From: an uncultured Eubacteriales bacterium
GTDB lineage: Bacteria > Bacillota > Clostridia > Oscillospirales > Acutalibacteraceae
DNA: 21,793 nucleotides
NCBI GenBank assembly: GCA_934444895.1
Contig: CAKSDA010000015.1
Coordinates: forward strand, 1 to 21,793
Direction: 5' to 3'
A program made the position numbers and the translations under genes. The notes beneath the pieces were generated by a model that searched no databases, was not told the origin of the DNA, and saw only the letters and a list, made by a program, of their open reading frames with translations. Within the stretch, counting starts at the first letter, position 1, and each line of letters opens with the position of its first letter. Of this stretch, positions 7,216 to 13,947 are shown piece after piece.

Positions 7216-8076
7216 ATGAAAACCAGAAAAGTTTTATGTGCGTTTGCTGCGATGGTTTTAATTTTATGTATTTCAGGATGCAGTGTTTTTAGCGCTGACT
7301 ATCCTGTTTCGGTAGGCGGCACGGTAATAGATAATGCTCCGCAAAAGGTGGTCTGCCTCAGCGCCGGAATTGCATCGGCCGCATCTGCTTTAGGATATAA
7401 CGACTATATTGTAGGCGCTCCGACAGAATTTATAGGAGAAGATTCAAAGAATATCAGTGATGTGGGAAATTCGGTTGTGCCTAATGAAAAGGCAATTTTA
7501 GACGCTTCACCGGATGTGGTCATTACCGTTAAGGAACCTGATGATTCACTGAAATTGGCGCTTAAATCCAATAACATAAAACTTGCGGTTATAGAAATTC
7601 CTACAGAATATAAAAAGCTCCGTGAATACTATTCGAATATTGCAAAGATCTTCTCAGGAAAAACCGACGGTAAGAAAAATGCAAAGGTATACACAAAGGA
7701 AATGAACCGTTCGGTTGCAGGAATGAAAGAAAAAAATACCCAAATGCAAAAGCAAGTTGCGGTTTTTGTTGAAAGCAATTTTGTTATTACAGGCGATTCT
7801 CTAGCCGGGGAAGCTCTGAGAGAAGCCGGAATAAAAAATGTTTTTGATTCAAATAGTAATTATAAATTTGATGCAGGCGAACTTGATTCAAAAAATCCGG
7901 ATATTATTTTTTGCGGGATAGGCAAGGAAAAGGAAATTACCGAAAATCCTGCTTTTAAAGATATAAGCGCCGTAAAGAATTCGGCAGTTTACGGTATAGA
8001 CTTAACAGCGCTTATGTTCGCCGGGGAGGGCTTTGTTTCGGTAATGCAGGAAATTACAAATTACATTGCCGCTTAA
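7216..8076 (+). CDS. ABC transporter substrate-binding lipoprotein, iron-siderophore/B12 type
   Basis: 286 residues, exported and lipid-anchored: KTRK, a hydrophobic core, then the lipobox CISGC with Cys22. The mature part follows the BtuF/FhuD-like PF01497 pattern: QKVVCLSAGIASAASALGY, DYIVGAPTEF, then SPDVVITV at the first lobe, a long linking helix with KVYTKEM, and in the second lobe NPDIIFCGIG and SAVYGID. Such proteins capture metal chelates or corrinoids for uptake. Both lobes are present, so it looks intact. GGAGG at 7204-7208 is 7 nt from ATG 7216; an ATG at 7211 stops at once. No permease or ATPase gene is beside it, so it must work with transporter parts encoded elsewhere or act alone. 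Ligand is unknown. Confidence 0.86.
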   Translation: MKTRKVLCAFAAMVLILCISGCSVFSADYPVSVGGTVIDNAPQKVVCLSAGIASAASALGYNDYIVGAPTEFIGEDSKNISDVGNSVVPNEKAILDASPDVVITVKEPDDSLKLALKSNNIKLAVIEIPTEYKKLREYYSNIAKIFSGKTDGKKNAKVYTKEMNRSVAGMKEKNTQMQKQVAVFVESNFVITGDSLAGEALREAGIKNVFDSNSNYKFDAGELDSKNPDIIFCGIGKEKEITENPAFKDISAVKNSAVYGIDLTALMFAGEGFVSVMQEITNYIAA

Positions 8077-8223
8077 ATGGCAATAATATGAAATAGGAAA
8101 TGCCAATTACTGATTAATTAGGTTTTACCGGAAAGTTTTTTGCAGTAATTAAACATTAAAAAACATTTTAAATGCAACAACCAAGAATTTTAAAATATTT
8201 TAAAATCAGTGATCAAATATTAT

Positions 8224-8261
8224 AAACAGTGAGCGTGCCCTGTCAAGCTCACTGTTTTTTT
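8224..8261 (+). terminator. Terminator of the binding-protein gene
   Basis: AAACAGTGAGC (8224-8234) and GCTCACTGTTT (8247-8257) form an 11-bp stem with a 12-nt loop, and the T-run extends to 8261, overlapping the stop codon of the convergent acetyltransferase gene. Confidence 0.88.
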
Positions 8262-8787
8262 ATTTAAGTTCTAAATAGTGGGGAATAATATCCTCGTATT
8301 CGCCGCTTTTTGATAAAAAACCTTTTGGGATTGTTCCGAGTTGTTTAAAACCCAGTTTTTTATATAGGTTTAGTGCATGAGTATTGCTCTTTACAACAGC
8401 GTTAAACTGTAAAATCTTAAAGTTTTTAAGCTTTGCGGTTTCTATTGAATGACGAACCAAAGCCTCGCCTATATGGCATCCGCGAAAGGAAGATTTTACA
8501 GCGTAGCTGGCATTGCATATATGCGAACATCTGCCGACATAATTAGGATGCAAAATATATATTCCACATATTTCCTCTGTCAATTTGTCGCAGGCAACCC
8601 CGGTAAAGGTTTGGCTTTTAAAAAACTCAAAACCGGTTTTTTCGGTCAAAAGCTCGGTTTGGGGAAAGGCATTGCCGGATTTTACTATTTCGTTCCAGAT
8701 TTCAACCACAAAGGGAAGCATGCTTTCTTCAAATTCTTTTATGACAATTCTTTTCGACATTTTATCTTTATCTGTTTTTCTATTCAT
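8260..8787 (-). CDS. GNAT-family N-acetyltransferase
   Basis: About 175 residues. The conserved part begins KRIVIKEFEESMLPFVVEIW and has the acetyl-CoA-binding motif A region SSFRGCHIGEALV (Arg-Gly-x-x-x-Gly-x-Ala type), followed by the motif B segment HALNLYKKLGFKQLGTIP. These proteins move acetyl from acetyl-CoA to an amine; the PAT/Pat-like layout gives no clue to substrate. The open frame extends to 8922, but that extension is repeat-like and lacks homology to the family. I take ATG 8787 (GGAG 13 nt upstream); ATG 8760 (MSKRIV) is an equally good start for the domain but has no clear ribosome site. It lies 156 nt downstream of pcrA on the same strand and may be read from it. Confidence 0.82.
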   Translation of the reverse strand: MNRKTDKDKMSKRIVIKEFEESMLPFVVEIWNEIVKSGNAFPQTELLTEKTGFEFFKSQTFTGVACDKLTEEICGIYILHPNYVGRCSHICNASYAVKSSFRGCHIGEALVRHSIETAKLKNFKILQFNAVVKSNTHALNLYKKLGFKQLGTIPKGFLSKSGEYEDIIPHYLELK

Positions 8788-8943
8788 AATTAATATTTGT
8801 CTCCGTGTTTTCATATTTTTTTCGACTGAAAAAATCAGAAAAGCCGAAACTGCTAAAAACAGTAAACTTTTTGGTAGGCTCTTGATCGTCGAACCCGTTA
8901 CGGTTCCGCTTGCCAAAGGCATGCTATTTTGTAGGACACCGGA

Positions 8944-11358
8944 TTAAAGAATATCCATTTTCACAAAGTTGGCCATTAGCTTTTTTGTTCCGACCGAATC
9001 AAATGCAATTTCAAGCAAATAATCTCCGCCCATAGCAACGGTGTTAAGAACGGTTCCGTCACCGAAAACTTTATGGTGAACCCTCATTCCCTTTTTATAT
9101 GCGGTTCCGGCGGATGAAACCTTCGCAGAAGATTTAGTGGAATAATCCTTTTTAATCCTGCTTGTACCGCCGTTTTGGTTATACGAATATCCTGCGGAAT
9201 ATGATCCGCTTTTTACGCTCTGCCTGTTATAATCAGAACCGAATGATCCGTATGCCTGATAGTTTGTTTTGGATATGTCACATAAATCCGGCGGTATTTC
9301 GGTTAAAAACCTGGATTGTCGATTCCGTTGTGTCATTCCGAAAAGCATCCTGGTATAGGTGTTTGTTATGTATAATTTCCTTTTTGCTCTTGTAACGCCT
9401 ACATATGCAAGACGGCGCTCTTCCTCAATTTCGGCGTCTCCGGCATAAACCGATTGGCTTCCGGGGAAAATGTTTTCTTCCATGCCAATTAAAAACACAT
9501 TTTTAAATTCAAGTCCTTTTGCGGAATGTAAGGTCATAAGAACCACATAATCGTCGGAGGAATCATATTCGTCTGTATCGCTTACAAGCGCAACCTCTTC
9601 CAAATATTCTGAAAGCGATGGCTCTTCGGATTCCGACATATATGTTTTTACCGCGGACATAAGTTCTTTAACATTGTCAACACGGTCGGTCGATTCAGCA
9701 CCCTCGGCAATTAAAGCTGCCATATATCCGCTTTGGTTAAGCACCTTTTCAAGCAGTTCATCAAGCGGAATTTTATCTACGCAGTCGATTATTTCATTTA
9801 TCATGTTTACAAAACTTTCTATTTTGGCTGCAGATCTTGAAATTGAGGGATAATCCTTTGCATTGCAAAGAACCTCAAAAAGTGAAATACCAAGGCTGTC
9901 GGAGATAATCTGAGCATTTGATATTGTGGTTGCGCCTATTCCTCTTTTCGGTTCGTTGATTATCCTTCTAAGACGCACGGAATCGTTTTTGTTGTTTATA
10001 ACATTCAAATAGGCAATAACATCGCGTATTTCTTTTCGGTCAAAAAAACGATTGCCTCCCAGTATTTTATATGGAATTCCGGAGCGTACAAAAACATTTT
10101 CAATGGTACCCGAAAGGGCGTTCATGCGGTATAGCACTGCGTGGTCGTTAAACTTTCCGCCGGCGGTTACATTTGCAAGAATGGTGTTTGCAATATACTT
10201 TGCTTCCTCCTGCTCGGTGGGAAGGGTGCTTACCGATATTTTGCTGTTGTCATTAAGATCGGTCCAAAGATTTTTGCCTTTCCTGCCCTTGTTGTTGGCA
10301 ATTATGGCGTTTGCGGCTTTTAAAATTGTGGATGTGGATCTATAGTTTTGTTCAAGCCGTATAACCTTTGCCCCGGGATAGTTTTCTTCAAAATTCAGAA
10401 TGTTCTGTATAGTAGCTCCGCGGAAAGAATAAATGCTTTGGTCATCGTCCCCCACAACGCAAATATTTTTGTGCTTTTCCGACAAAAGTCTGACAAGTTC
10501 ATACTGCGCATGATTTGTGTCCTGGTATTCATCTACCATAATATATTTAAACTTATTTCCGTAATACTCCTTAACATCGCTGTGCTTTTTTAACAGTTCA
10601 ACAGTGTTTAGTATTATGTCGTCAAAATCCATAGCGTCGGCATTTTTTAAACGCTTTTTGTATTCTTTGAAAATTTTGGCAACGCTTATTTTAAGCGGAT
10701 ATACTCCTATTTTTGAAGCTTCTGCTTCATATTCTTCACAGGAAATAAGGTTGTCCTTTGCGTGACTTATTTCGTTCATTACATATTTTATCGGTATTTC
10801 TTTGTCCGACATTCCGAAGTTTTTAAGTATTTCTTTAATAACCCTCTTTTGATCGTCGGTGTCGTAAATTGTAAAATGAGAAGAATATCCGAGCAAATCT
10901 CCGTATATGCGGAGTATTTTTGCACATATGCTGTGAAATGTTCCTGCCCAAATATCGTTTGCCAAATCGCCCAGACGCGCGGCGATTCTTTCTTTAAGCT
11001 CACCGGCGGCTTTGTTTGTAAATGTAATGGCAAGAATCTGCCACGGCTTGGCAGGATCAACACAGAATAAATTTGAATTTAATGTGTCTGTTTCTCCGTT
11101 TAAAAATGCCTCTCCCGCTTTAAAATCAGTTTCGGAAAAATTCGGAACAAAATTACTGAAATAAGCATTTCCGTATTTAATTAAACATGCTATACGATTA
11201 ACCAGTACGGTCGTTTTTCCGCTTCCGGCACCCGCAAGAACAAGCAGCGGTCCGTTTGCAGTAACAACAGCGTCAAGCTGCATTGAATTCATGCGGCCGA
11301 AATCCTTTTTAATAACATTTTGTCTGAGATCTATAAATTCTTTTTCAGTAAATGGCAT
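8944..11358 (-). CDS. pcrA: ATP-dependent DNA helicase PcrA (UvrD/Rep family)
   Basis: 804 residues, superfamily 1A 3'-5' helicase for replication restart, repair and plasmid rolling circle. Motifs in order: Q motif region MNSMQLDAV; Walker A AGAGSGKTT; Ia AITFTNKAA; II VDEYQDTN; III GDDDQSIYSFRGA; IV EQNYRS; V TLHSAKGLEF; VI YVGVTRAKRKL. The C-terminal tail has a Ser/Tyr/Gly-rich linker then VHHKVFGDGTVLN, the PcrA domain that contacts RNA polymerase. An insertion of about 40 residues sits between motifs I and Ia (after RIACLIKYGNAY), where B. subtilis PcrA has a short link. GGAGG at seven nt before the ATG gives a firm start. It is divergent from the SanA-like gene and has a long leader. 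Confidence 0.97.
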   Translation of the reverse strand: MPFTEKEFIDLRQNVIKKDFGRMNSMQLDAVVTANGPLLVLAGAGSGKTTVLVNRIACLIKYGNAYFSNFVPNFSETDFKAGEAFLNGETDTLNSNLFCVDPAKPWQILAITFTNKAAGELKERIAARLGDLANDIWAGTFHSICAKILRIYGDLLGYSSHFTIYDTDDQKRVIKEILKNFGMSDKEIPIKYVMNEISHAKDNLISCEEYEAEASKIGVYPLKISVAKIFKEYKKRLKNADAMDFDDIILNTVELLKKHSDVKEYYGNKFKYIMVDEYQDTNHAQYELVRLLSEKHKNICVVGDDDQSIYSFRGATIQNILNFEENYPGAKVIRLEQNYRSTSTILKAANAIIANNKGRKGKNLWTDLNDNSKISVSTLPTEQEEAKYIANTILANVTAGGKFNDHAVLYRMNALSGTIENVFVRSGIPYKILGGNRFFDRKEIRDVIAYLNVINNKNDSVRLRRIINEPKRGIGATTISNAQIISDSLGISLFEVLCNAKDYPSISRSAAKIESFVNMINEIIDCVDKIPLDELLEKVLNQSGYMAALIAEGAESTDRVDNVKELMSAVKTYMSESEEPSLSEYLEEVALVSDTDEYDSSDDYVVLMTLHSAKGLEFKNVFLIGMEENIFPGSQSVYAGDAEIEEERRLAYVGVTRAKRKLYITNTYTRMLFGMTQRNRQSRFLTEIPPDLCDISKTNYQAYGSFGSDYNRQSVKSGSYSAGYSYNQNGGTSRIKKDYSTKSSAKVSSAGTAYKKGMRVHHKVFGDGTVLNTVAMGGDYLLEIAFDSVGTKKLMANFVKMDIL

Positions 11359-11396
11359 TTAACATCCTCCGAAGATTAGGTTGAATAGGTTTTTGA

Positions 11397-11540
11397 TTGC
11401 CGAATGCTGACGGTTTCGCTTGCCGGCTTTTATATTGCGGCTTTGCATTTATTTTTGCAAAAAGCTTTGATTTAAAATTCTCGCTTCGCCAAATAAAAAA
11501 TTCGGCGGCGGAGGAGATCCCTCGGCCGGCGGCAAAATTC
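11397..11540. repeat. Candidate dispersed intergenic element (repeat remnant)
   Basis: The plus-strand reading frame (from 11397) encodes a phrase of the type AAEEIPRPAAKF that I recall, without being able to check, from many short spurious clostridial ORFs, which suggests a repeated non-coding element. CGGTTTCGCTTGCC at 11410-11423 is nearly repeated as CGGTTCCGCTTGCC near 8901-8914 on the other side of pcrA. The base composition (G+C-rich island, then A+T) differs from its surroundings. Confidence 0.35.
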
Positions 11541-11553
11541 GACTGTAATTATA

Positions 11554-11583
11554 ATTATATAACCTTTTATATATCAAAGTCAA
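11554..11583 (-). promoter_or_regulatory. Sigma-A promoter of pcrA
   Basis: On the minus strand TTGACT (11583-11578) and TATAAT (11559-11554) are 18 bp apart. The start would be near 11547, leaving a leader of about 190 nt before the pcrA ATG. Confidence 0.65.
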
Positions 11584-11673
11584 TAATATTTAAAAAGTAC
11601 TGTACTAATCAGCGGCGGTGTGATAAAATATAAATTAGTGTTGGGCTATTGTAGGTTCAATGTATTTTGTTTG

Positions 11674-11711
11674 AAAGGAGGAAAATCAAAACCGCGCGAA
11701 AATAGGTTTTG
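11674..11711 (+). promoter_or_regulatory. Displaced Shine-Dalgarno and hairpin before sanA-like gene
   Basis: AAAGGAGG (11674-11681) is the strongest ribosome site in the area, but the first usable ATG is 11725, 43 nt away. Between them CAAAACC (11687-11693) and GGTTTTG (11705-11711) form a perfect 7-bp stem with an 11-nt loop. The gene's frame cannot be extended, since TGA occurs at 11710-11712. Confidence 0.55.
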
Positions 11712-11724
11712 AATTTGTTTTCAT

Positions 11725-12468
11725 ATGTCTTTCAAACAAGGTATTTCGGTGATTTTTCGGAAAATTAAATCGCTTTTCAAGGTTGCCTGCTATTTAGTTA
11801 TTATTGCGGTGCTTGTTGTTGTGGGGCTTAGTGAATTTGTTAAGATCAGCACAATGGGTTCAATTAAAAATAAGGAAAAGGCTTTGGATAAAGCCGACTG
11901 CATTTTGGTGCTAGGAGCAGGTGTTAACGGTACCGACCCCAGCGATATGCTTAAAGATCGCCTTGACACGGCGATTGAGCTTTATAAAAACGGATTTGCC
12001 GATAGAATTTTGATGAGCGGAGATCACGGAAGCATATACTATAATGAAGTCGGAGTAATGAAGGCATATGCAATAGAAAACGGCGTGCCCTCGGAGAAAA
12101 TATTTATGGACCATGCCGGCTTTTCCACCAGTGAAAGCATATCAAGAGCGTGCGGAATATTCGGATGCAACAGTATTATTGCGGTTACTCAGCGGTACCA
12201 CCTGTATAGAACTTTATATCTTGCAAAAAGCAAAGGGATCAATGTGGTCGGCGTATGCGCCGAAAGACACAATTACAAGGGACAATTATACAGAGAAGTT
12301 CGCGAAATACTTGCCCGGGACAAGGATCTTTGCATGTCTGTTTTAGGTAAAAACGAAGAAAAATACAGTGAAAGTATCCCAATAACCGGAAACGGCGATG
12401 TGACTAACGACGCCGCCTTTTACCGCATTATAAAGCGAAAAAAGCTGAATATGAACAAGGAAAAATAA
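11725..12468 (+). CDS. SanA/YdcF-like (DUF218) membrane-anchored protein
   Basis: 247 residues. A short cationic start and one membrane helix (about 18-40) anchor the protein, with the DUF218 domain outside. The domain opens with DCILVLGAGVNGTDPSDMLKD, then RLDTAIELYKNGFADRILMS, STSESISRACGIFG and IIAVTQRYHLYRTLYLAKSKG, which match the SanA branch. E. coli SanA is tied to envelope barrier function and vancomycin exclusion at high temperature; in Gram-positives the role is unknown and probably concerns the cell wall. The last 40 residues are polar. The ATG at 11725 lacks a close ribosome site, so the true start is less certain than the family. Confidence 0.88.
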   Translation: MSFKQGISVIFRKIKSLFKVACYLVIIAVLVVVGLSEFVKISTMGSIKNKEKALDKADCILVLGAGVNGTDPSDMLKDRLDTAIELYKNGFADRILMSGDHGSIYYNEVGVMKAYAIENGVPSEKIFMDHAGFSTSESISRACGIFGCNSIIAVTQRYHLYRTLYLAKSKGINVVGVCAERHNYKGQLYREVREILARDKDLCMSVLGKNEEKYSESIPITGNGDVTNDAAFYRIIKRKKLNMNKEK

Positions 12469-12538
12469 TGATTTGGCATTTATGGCATTTAGCATAAAAA
12501 TCATTGAGTATAGATTTACTGGGAATTATTATTTTTGT

Positions 12539-13108
12539 TTATATCATTATGTAAATAAGAGCAAGCAGAAGCATTTCATCAACATCCTCTTTTGAGAGAA
12601 GAAGGCAAATTGCAATAATTATCATTCGATCGCTGTCAATTTCCATATTCTTAAAATTTAGCATTTTTAAGACATTCAGCCCGGAAAACAGATTATCCGA
12701 TTTGCTGTTTTCGCTTTTATCGCTGTGTTTGTTGCCAATACTATTCTTATTGTCAATATTGCCTTTATTGTCCATATTACTTTTGCTGTTTCCATTTTCT
12801 GTGTTGCTGCTGCCGCCTCTATTATTGCTTTTTTGCGATTTTGATCCGGCATTTTTTAAATCGCGCTGGTTAAAAGGTTCACCGTTTTTTGATGTTGCGT
12901 TTCTTGCTGCACCGGATGAGCTTTTTTCGTTTTTAGTATTCGAATTGGCTCGGTTTTCAGATCTGTTTACCGAATCTCTGCCTGACAAAAAAGGCGGCAT
13001 TCTAAGACCTTCCATTTTATGTTGCTGTGAGTTTGAATAAAATCTGTTAAGCTGTTCTGCGGCTTCGGATTTTTTTTGTTCGGTTTCATTCTTTTCATAT
13101 GATGGCAT
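12539..13108 (-). CDS. Low-complexity protein with hydrophobic C-terminus, unrecognised
   Basis: 189 residues, third gene of a three-gene operon. No named family recognised. Residues 1-42 are a charged helix ending in MEGLRMPPFL; residues 45-140 are Asn/Ser/Lys/Gly-rich and look disordered, with near-repeats such as NMDNKGNIDNKNSIGNKHSD; the last 30 residues form two short hydrophobic stretches, MIIIAICLLL and MLLLALIYIMI, split by the acidic SKEDVDE. Similar tails occur, to my recollection, in unnamed small proteins of other Oscillospirales. The hydrophobic hairpin could insert in or lie on a membrane, or drive self-assembly. GGCGGTGA lies just before the ATG, 11 nt after the previous gene. 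The DNA is AAT/AAC/AGC-rich, and the opposite-strand frame is an artefact. Confidence 0.72.
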   Translation of the reverse strand: MPSYEKNETEQKKSEAAEQLNRFYSNSQQHKMEGLRMPPFLSGRDSVNRSENRANSNTKNEKSSSGAARNATSKNGEPFNQRDLKNAGSKSQKSNNRGGSSNTENGNSKSNMDNKGNIDNKNSIGNKHSDKSENSKSDNLFSGLNVLKMLNFKNMEIDSDRMIIIAICLLLSKEDVDEMLLLALIYIMI

Positions 13109-13119
13109 AAAATCACCGC

Positions 13120-13491
13120 CTAAAAGCCAATGGCACTTAAGATACCTTCCTCCTTAAGCACCGGAATCAGTGAAGCTATTTTAAGCATTAAAACCGCTTT
13201 ATCAACCCTGCGGGCGCGGTTTTCGCTTAAGTGTGGTTTAAGGGACAACAAAAGCTTGGTTCTTTTATCGTTTTCAGAACTTTTTAACAGCTCGGCAATT
13301 CGCATGAATTTTTGAATATTTTCAATGTTATCAAGTATTCCGTCCGAAAAAATATCATCTTCAGGTGAATTTTCAGGTTCTTTTGTGTCAGTTTCGTCAC
13401 TGTTAAGTAACACATCCGCAGCCGATTTTATTTTTTCCATTCCGGACGGACTGTTTAATAATTCTGTTAGTTTGTCTGCTATATTGTCCAT
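13120..13491 (-). CDS. Small helical protein, second gene of unrecognised operon
   Basis: 123 residues, no named family recognised. The N-terminus reads KLTELLNSPSGMEKIKSAAD, a helix with the same LLnSp-gMEKI flavour as the gene upstream (ILKSEKAKEIMKKL). An acidic linker (about 34-50) follows, then an amphipathic helical region with NDKRTKLLLSLKPHLSENR, RRVDKAVLMLKIASLIPVLK and EEGIL. There is no signal peptide or metal motif. The basic/Leu pattern suggests a protein-protein or surface-binding helical bundle. Its ATG overlaps the stop of the gene before it (TAATG), so the two are likely made together. Real coding is supported by the operon layout and the conserved-looking periodicity. Confidence 0.78.
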   Translation of the reverse strand: MDNIADKLTELLNSPSGMEKIKSAADVLLNSDETDTKEPENSPEDDIFSDGILDNIENIQKFMRIAELLKSSENDKRTKLLLSLKPHLSENRARRVDKAVLMLKIASLIPVLKEEGILSAIGF

Positions 13492-13715
13492 TACTTTTCT
13501 CCGTTTTTCATTAGCTTCTTCATTATTTCCTTAGCCTTTTCAGATTTTAAAATGCTTTCAAGACGGCTTTTGTCATTTAAAATACTTTTGATTTTTTCCG
13601 CGTCCTTGCTGCTCATATTGTTTAAAATATTTTTCATTTTTTCATTTGGCGTAATATTATTTTTTTTAAGCGCCTCAAAAATTTCGGGTGGTATGTTTGA
13701 TGAATTATTATTCAT
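13491..13715 (-). CDS. Very small helical protein, first gene of unrecognised operon
   Basis: 74 residues, strongly helical and lysine-rich, no named family recognised. After an Asn/Ser-rich start, PPEIFEALKKNNITPNEKM and IKSILNDKSRLESILKSEKA hold two short helices with the Leu-Ile spacing seen again at the start of the next gene, so the two may share a duplicated motif. GGAGG with an 8-nt spacer precedes the ATG, a much better site than chance. It leads a three-gene run to 12539. A sigma-E-like promoter candidate lies 24-52 nt upstream. No hydrophobic or catalytic features are seen. Confidence 0.75.
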   Translation of the reverse strand: MNNNSSNIPPEIFEALKKNNITPNEKMKNILNNMSSKDAEKIKSILNDKSRLESILKSEKAKEIMKKLMKNGEK

Positions 13716-13738
13716 TTTTATCGCCTCCGTTATATTTT

Positions 13739-13767
13739 ATTCTATGAAATAAAATTTTGTTCTATAC
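13739..13767 (-). promoter_or_regulatory. Possible sigma-E-like promoter of the small-protein operon
   Basis: On the minus strand GTATAGA (13767-13761), 14 bp, CATAGAAT (13746-13739). The -10 fits the CATA---T pattern of the mother-cell sigma factors and the -35 keeps the ATA core at the right distance. The region is A+T-rich, so chance matches are easy. Confidence 0.3.
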
Positions 13768-13850
13768 AAGATAGGAAAGATCGCTTATAGGAAAAAACGA
13801 CTTTGATAATCGCCGATCTATACGCTTCTTATAAAACTTTAAAATTACAA

Positions 13851-13867
13851 TTAACAATTTGTTAACA
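13851..13867 (+). promoter_or_regulatory. PhoP-box-like repeat (TTAACA-N5-TTAACA)
   Basis: TTAACA (13851-13856), ATTTG, TTAACA (13862-13867): two copies 11 bp apart, the arrangement PhoP-type OmpR regulators bind in Bacillus. The same bases form a perfect TTAACAA-T-TTGTTAA dyad (13851-13865). It lies about 130 nt before the response regulator and also upstream of the divergent small-protein operon. Confidence 0.45.
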
Positions 13868-13919
13868 AACAAAACATTCCAAAAACAACAAAAGGCATTA
13901 TGCTGATTTATGTAAAAGA

Positions 13920-13943
13920 AAAAACCTGGTGCCGCAGGTTTTT
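13920..13943. terminator. Hairpin with U-runs both sides, before the response regulator
   Basis: AAAAACCTG (13920-13928) and CAGGTTTTT (13935-13943) pair as a 9-bp stem with GTGCCG loop. On the minus strand it is followed by TTCTTTTAC, a fair terminator; on the plus strand the T-run is in the stem. It lies in the leader of the two-component operon if transcription begins near 13850-13900, so it could act as an attenuator. Confidence 0.5.
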
Positions 13944-13947
13944 AATA

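Larger units (their letters stand above)
11359..11724. other. Divergent intergenic region with long structured pcrA leader
   Basis: This 366-bp stretch holds the pcrA promoter (11554-11583, minus), a leader of about 190 nt, a G+C-rich patch at 11505-11540, and on the plus strand the sanA-like upstream signals. On the minus strand the leader contains a CGGC-(C)-GAGG / CCTC-(C)-GCCG stem with a GATCT loop, followed 5 nt later by TTTTTT, which resembles a terminator inside the leader. A self-complementary TTTTTGCAAAAA follows. AGTACTGTACT at 11596-11606 is a small dyad between the two promoters. I see no gene here. Confidence 0.5.

Noticed and set aside
8187..8206. Perfect palindrome of two ATTTTAAAAT copies
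   Set aside because: Pure A/T, expected by chance in such A+T-rich spacer sequence; no other signal nearby.
8788..8922. N-terminal extension of the acetyltransferase frame
   Set aside because: No family match and no ribosome site at the far start; resembles intergenic repeat sequence.
11397..11633. 78-codon frame on the plus strand in the pcrA leader
   Set aside because: No ribosome site, odd composition, and it spans the pcrA promoter; treated as a repeat remnant.
12467..12505. AATGATTT/AAATCATT stem between two convergent stops
   Set aside because: A weak A/T stem with two GGCATTTA copies in its loop and no T-run; not convincing as a terminator.
12702..13040. Plus-strand frame coding a very hydrophobic, Leu-rich protein
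   Set aside because: It is the antisense image of the Asn/Ser/Lys-rich low-complexity gene at 12539-13108; no ribosome site and no operon context.
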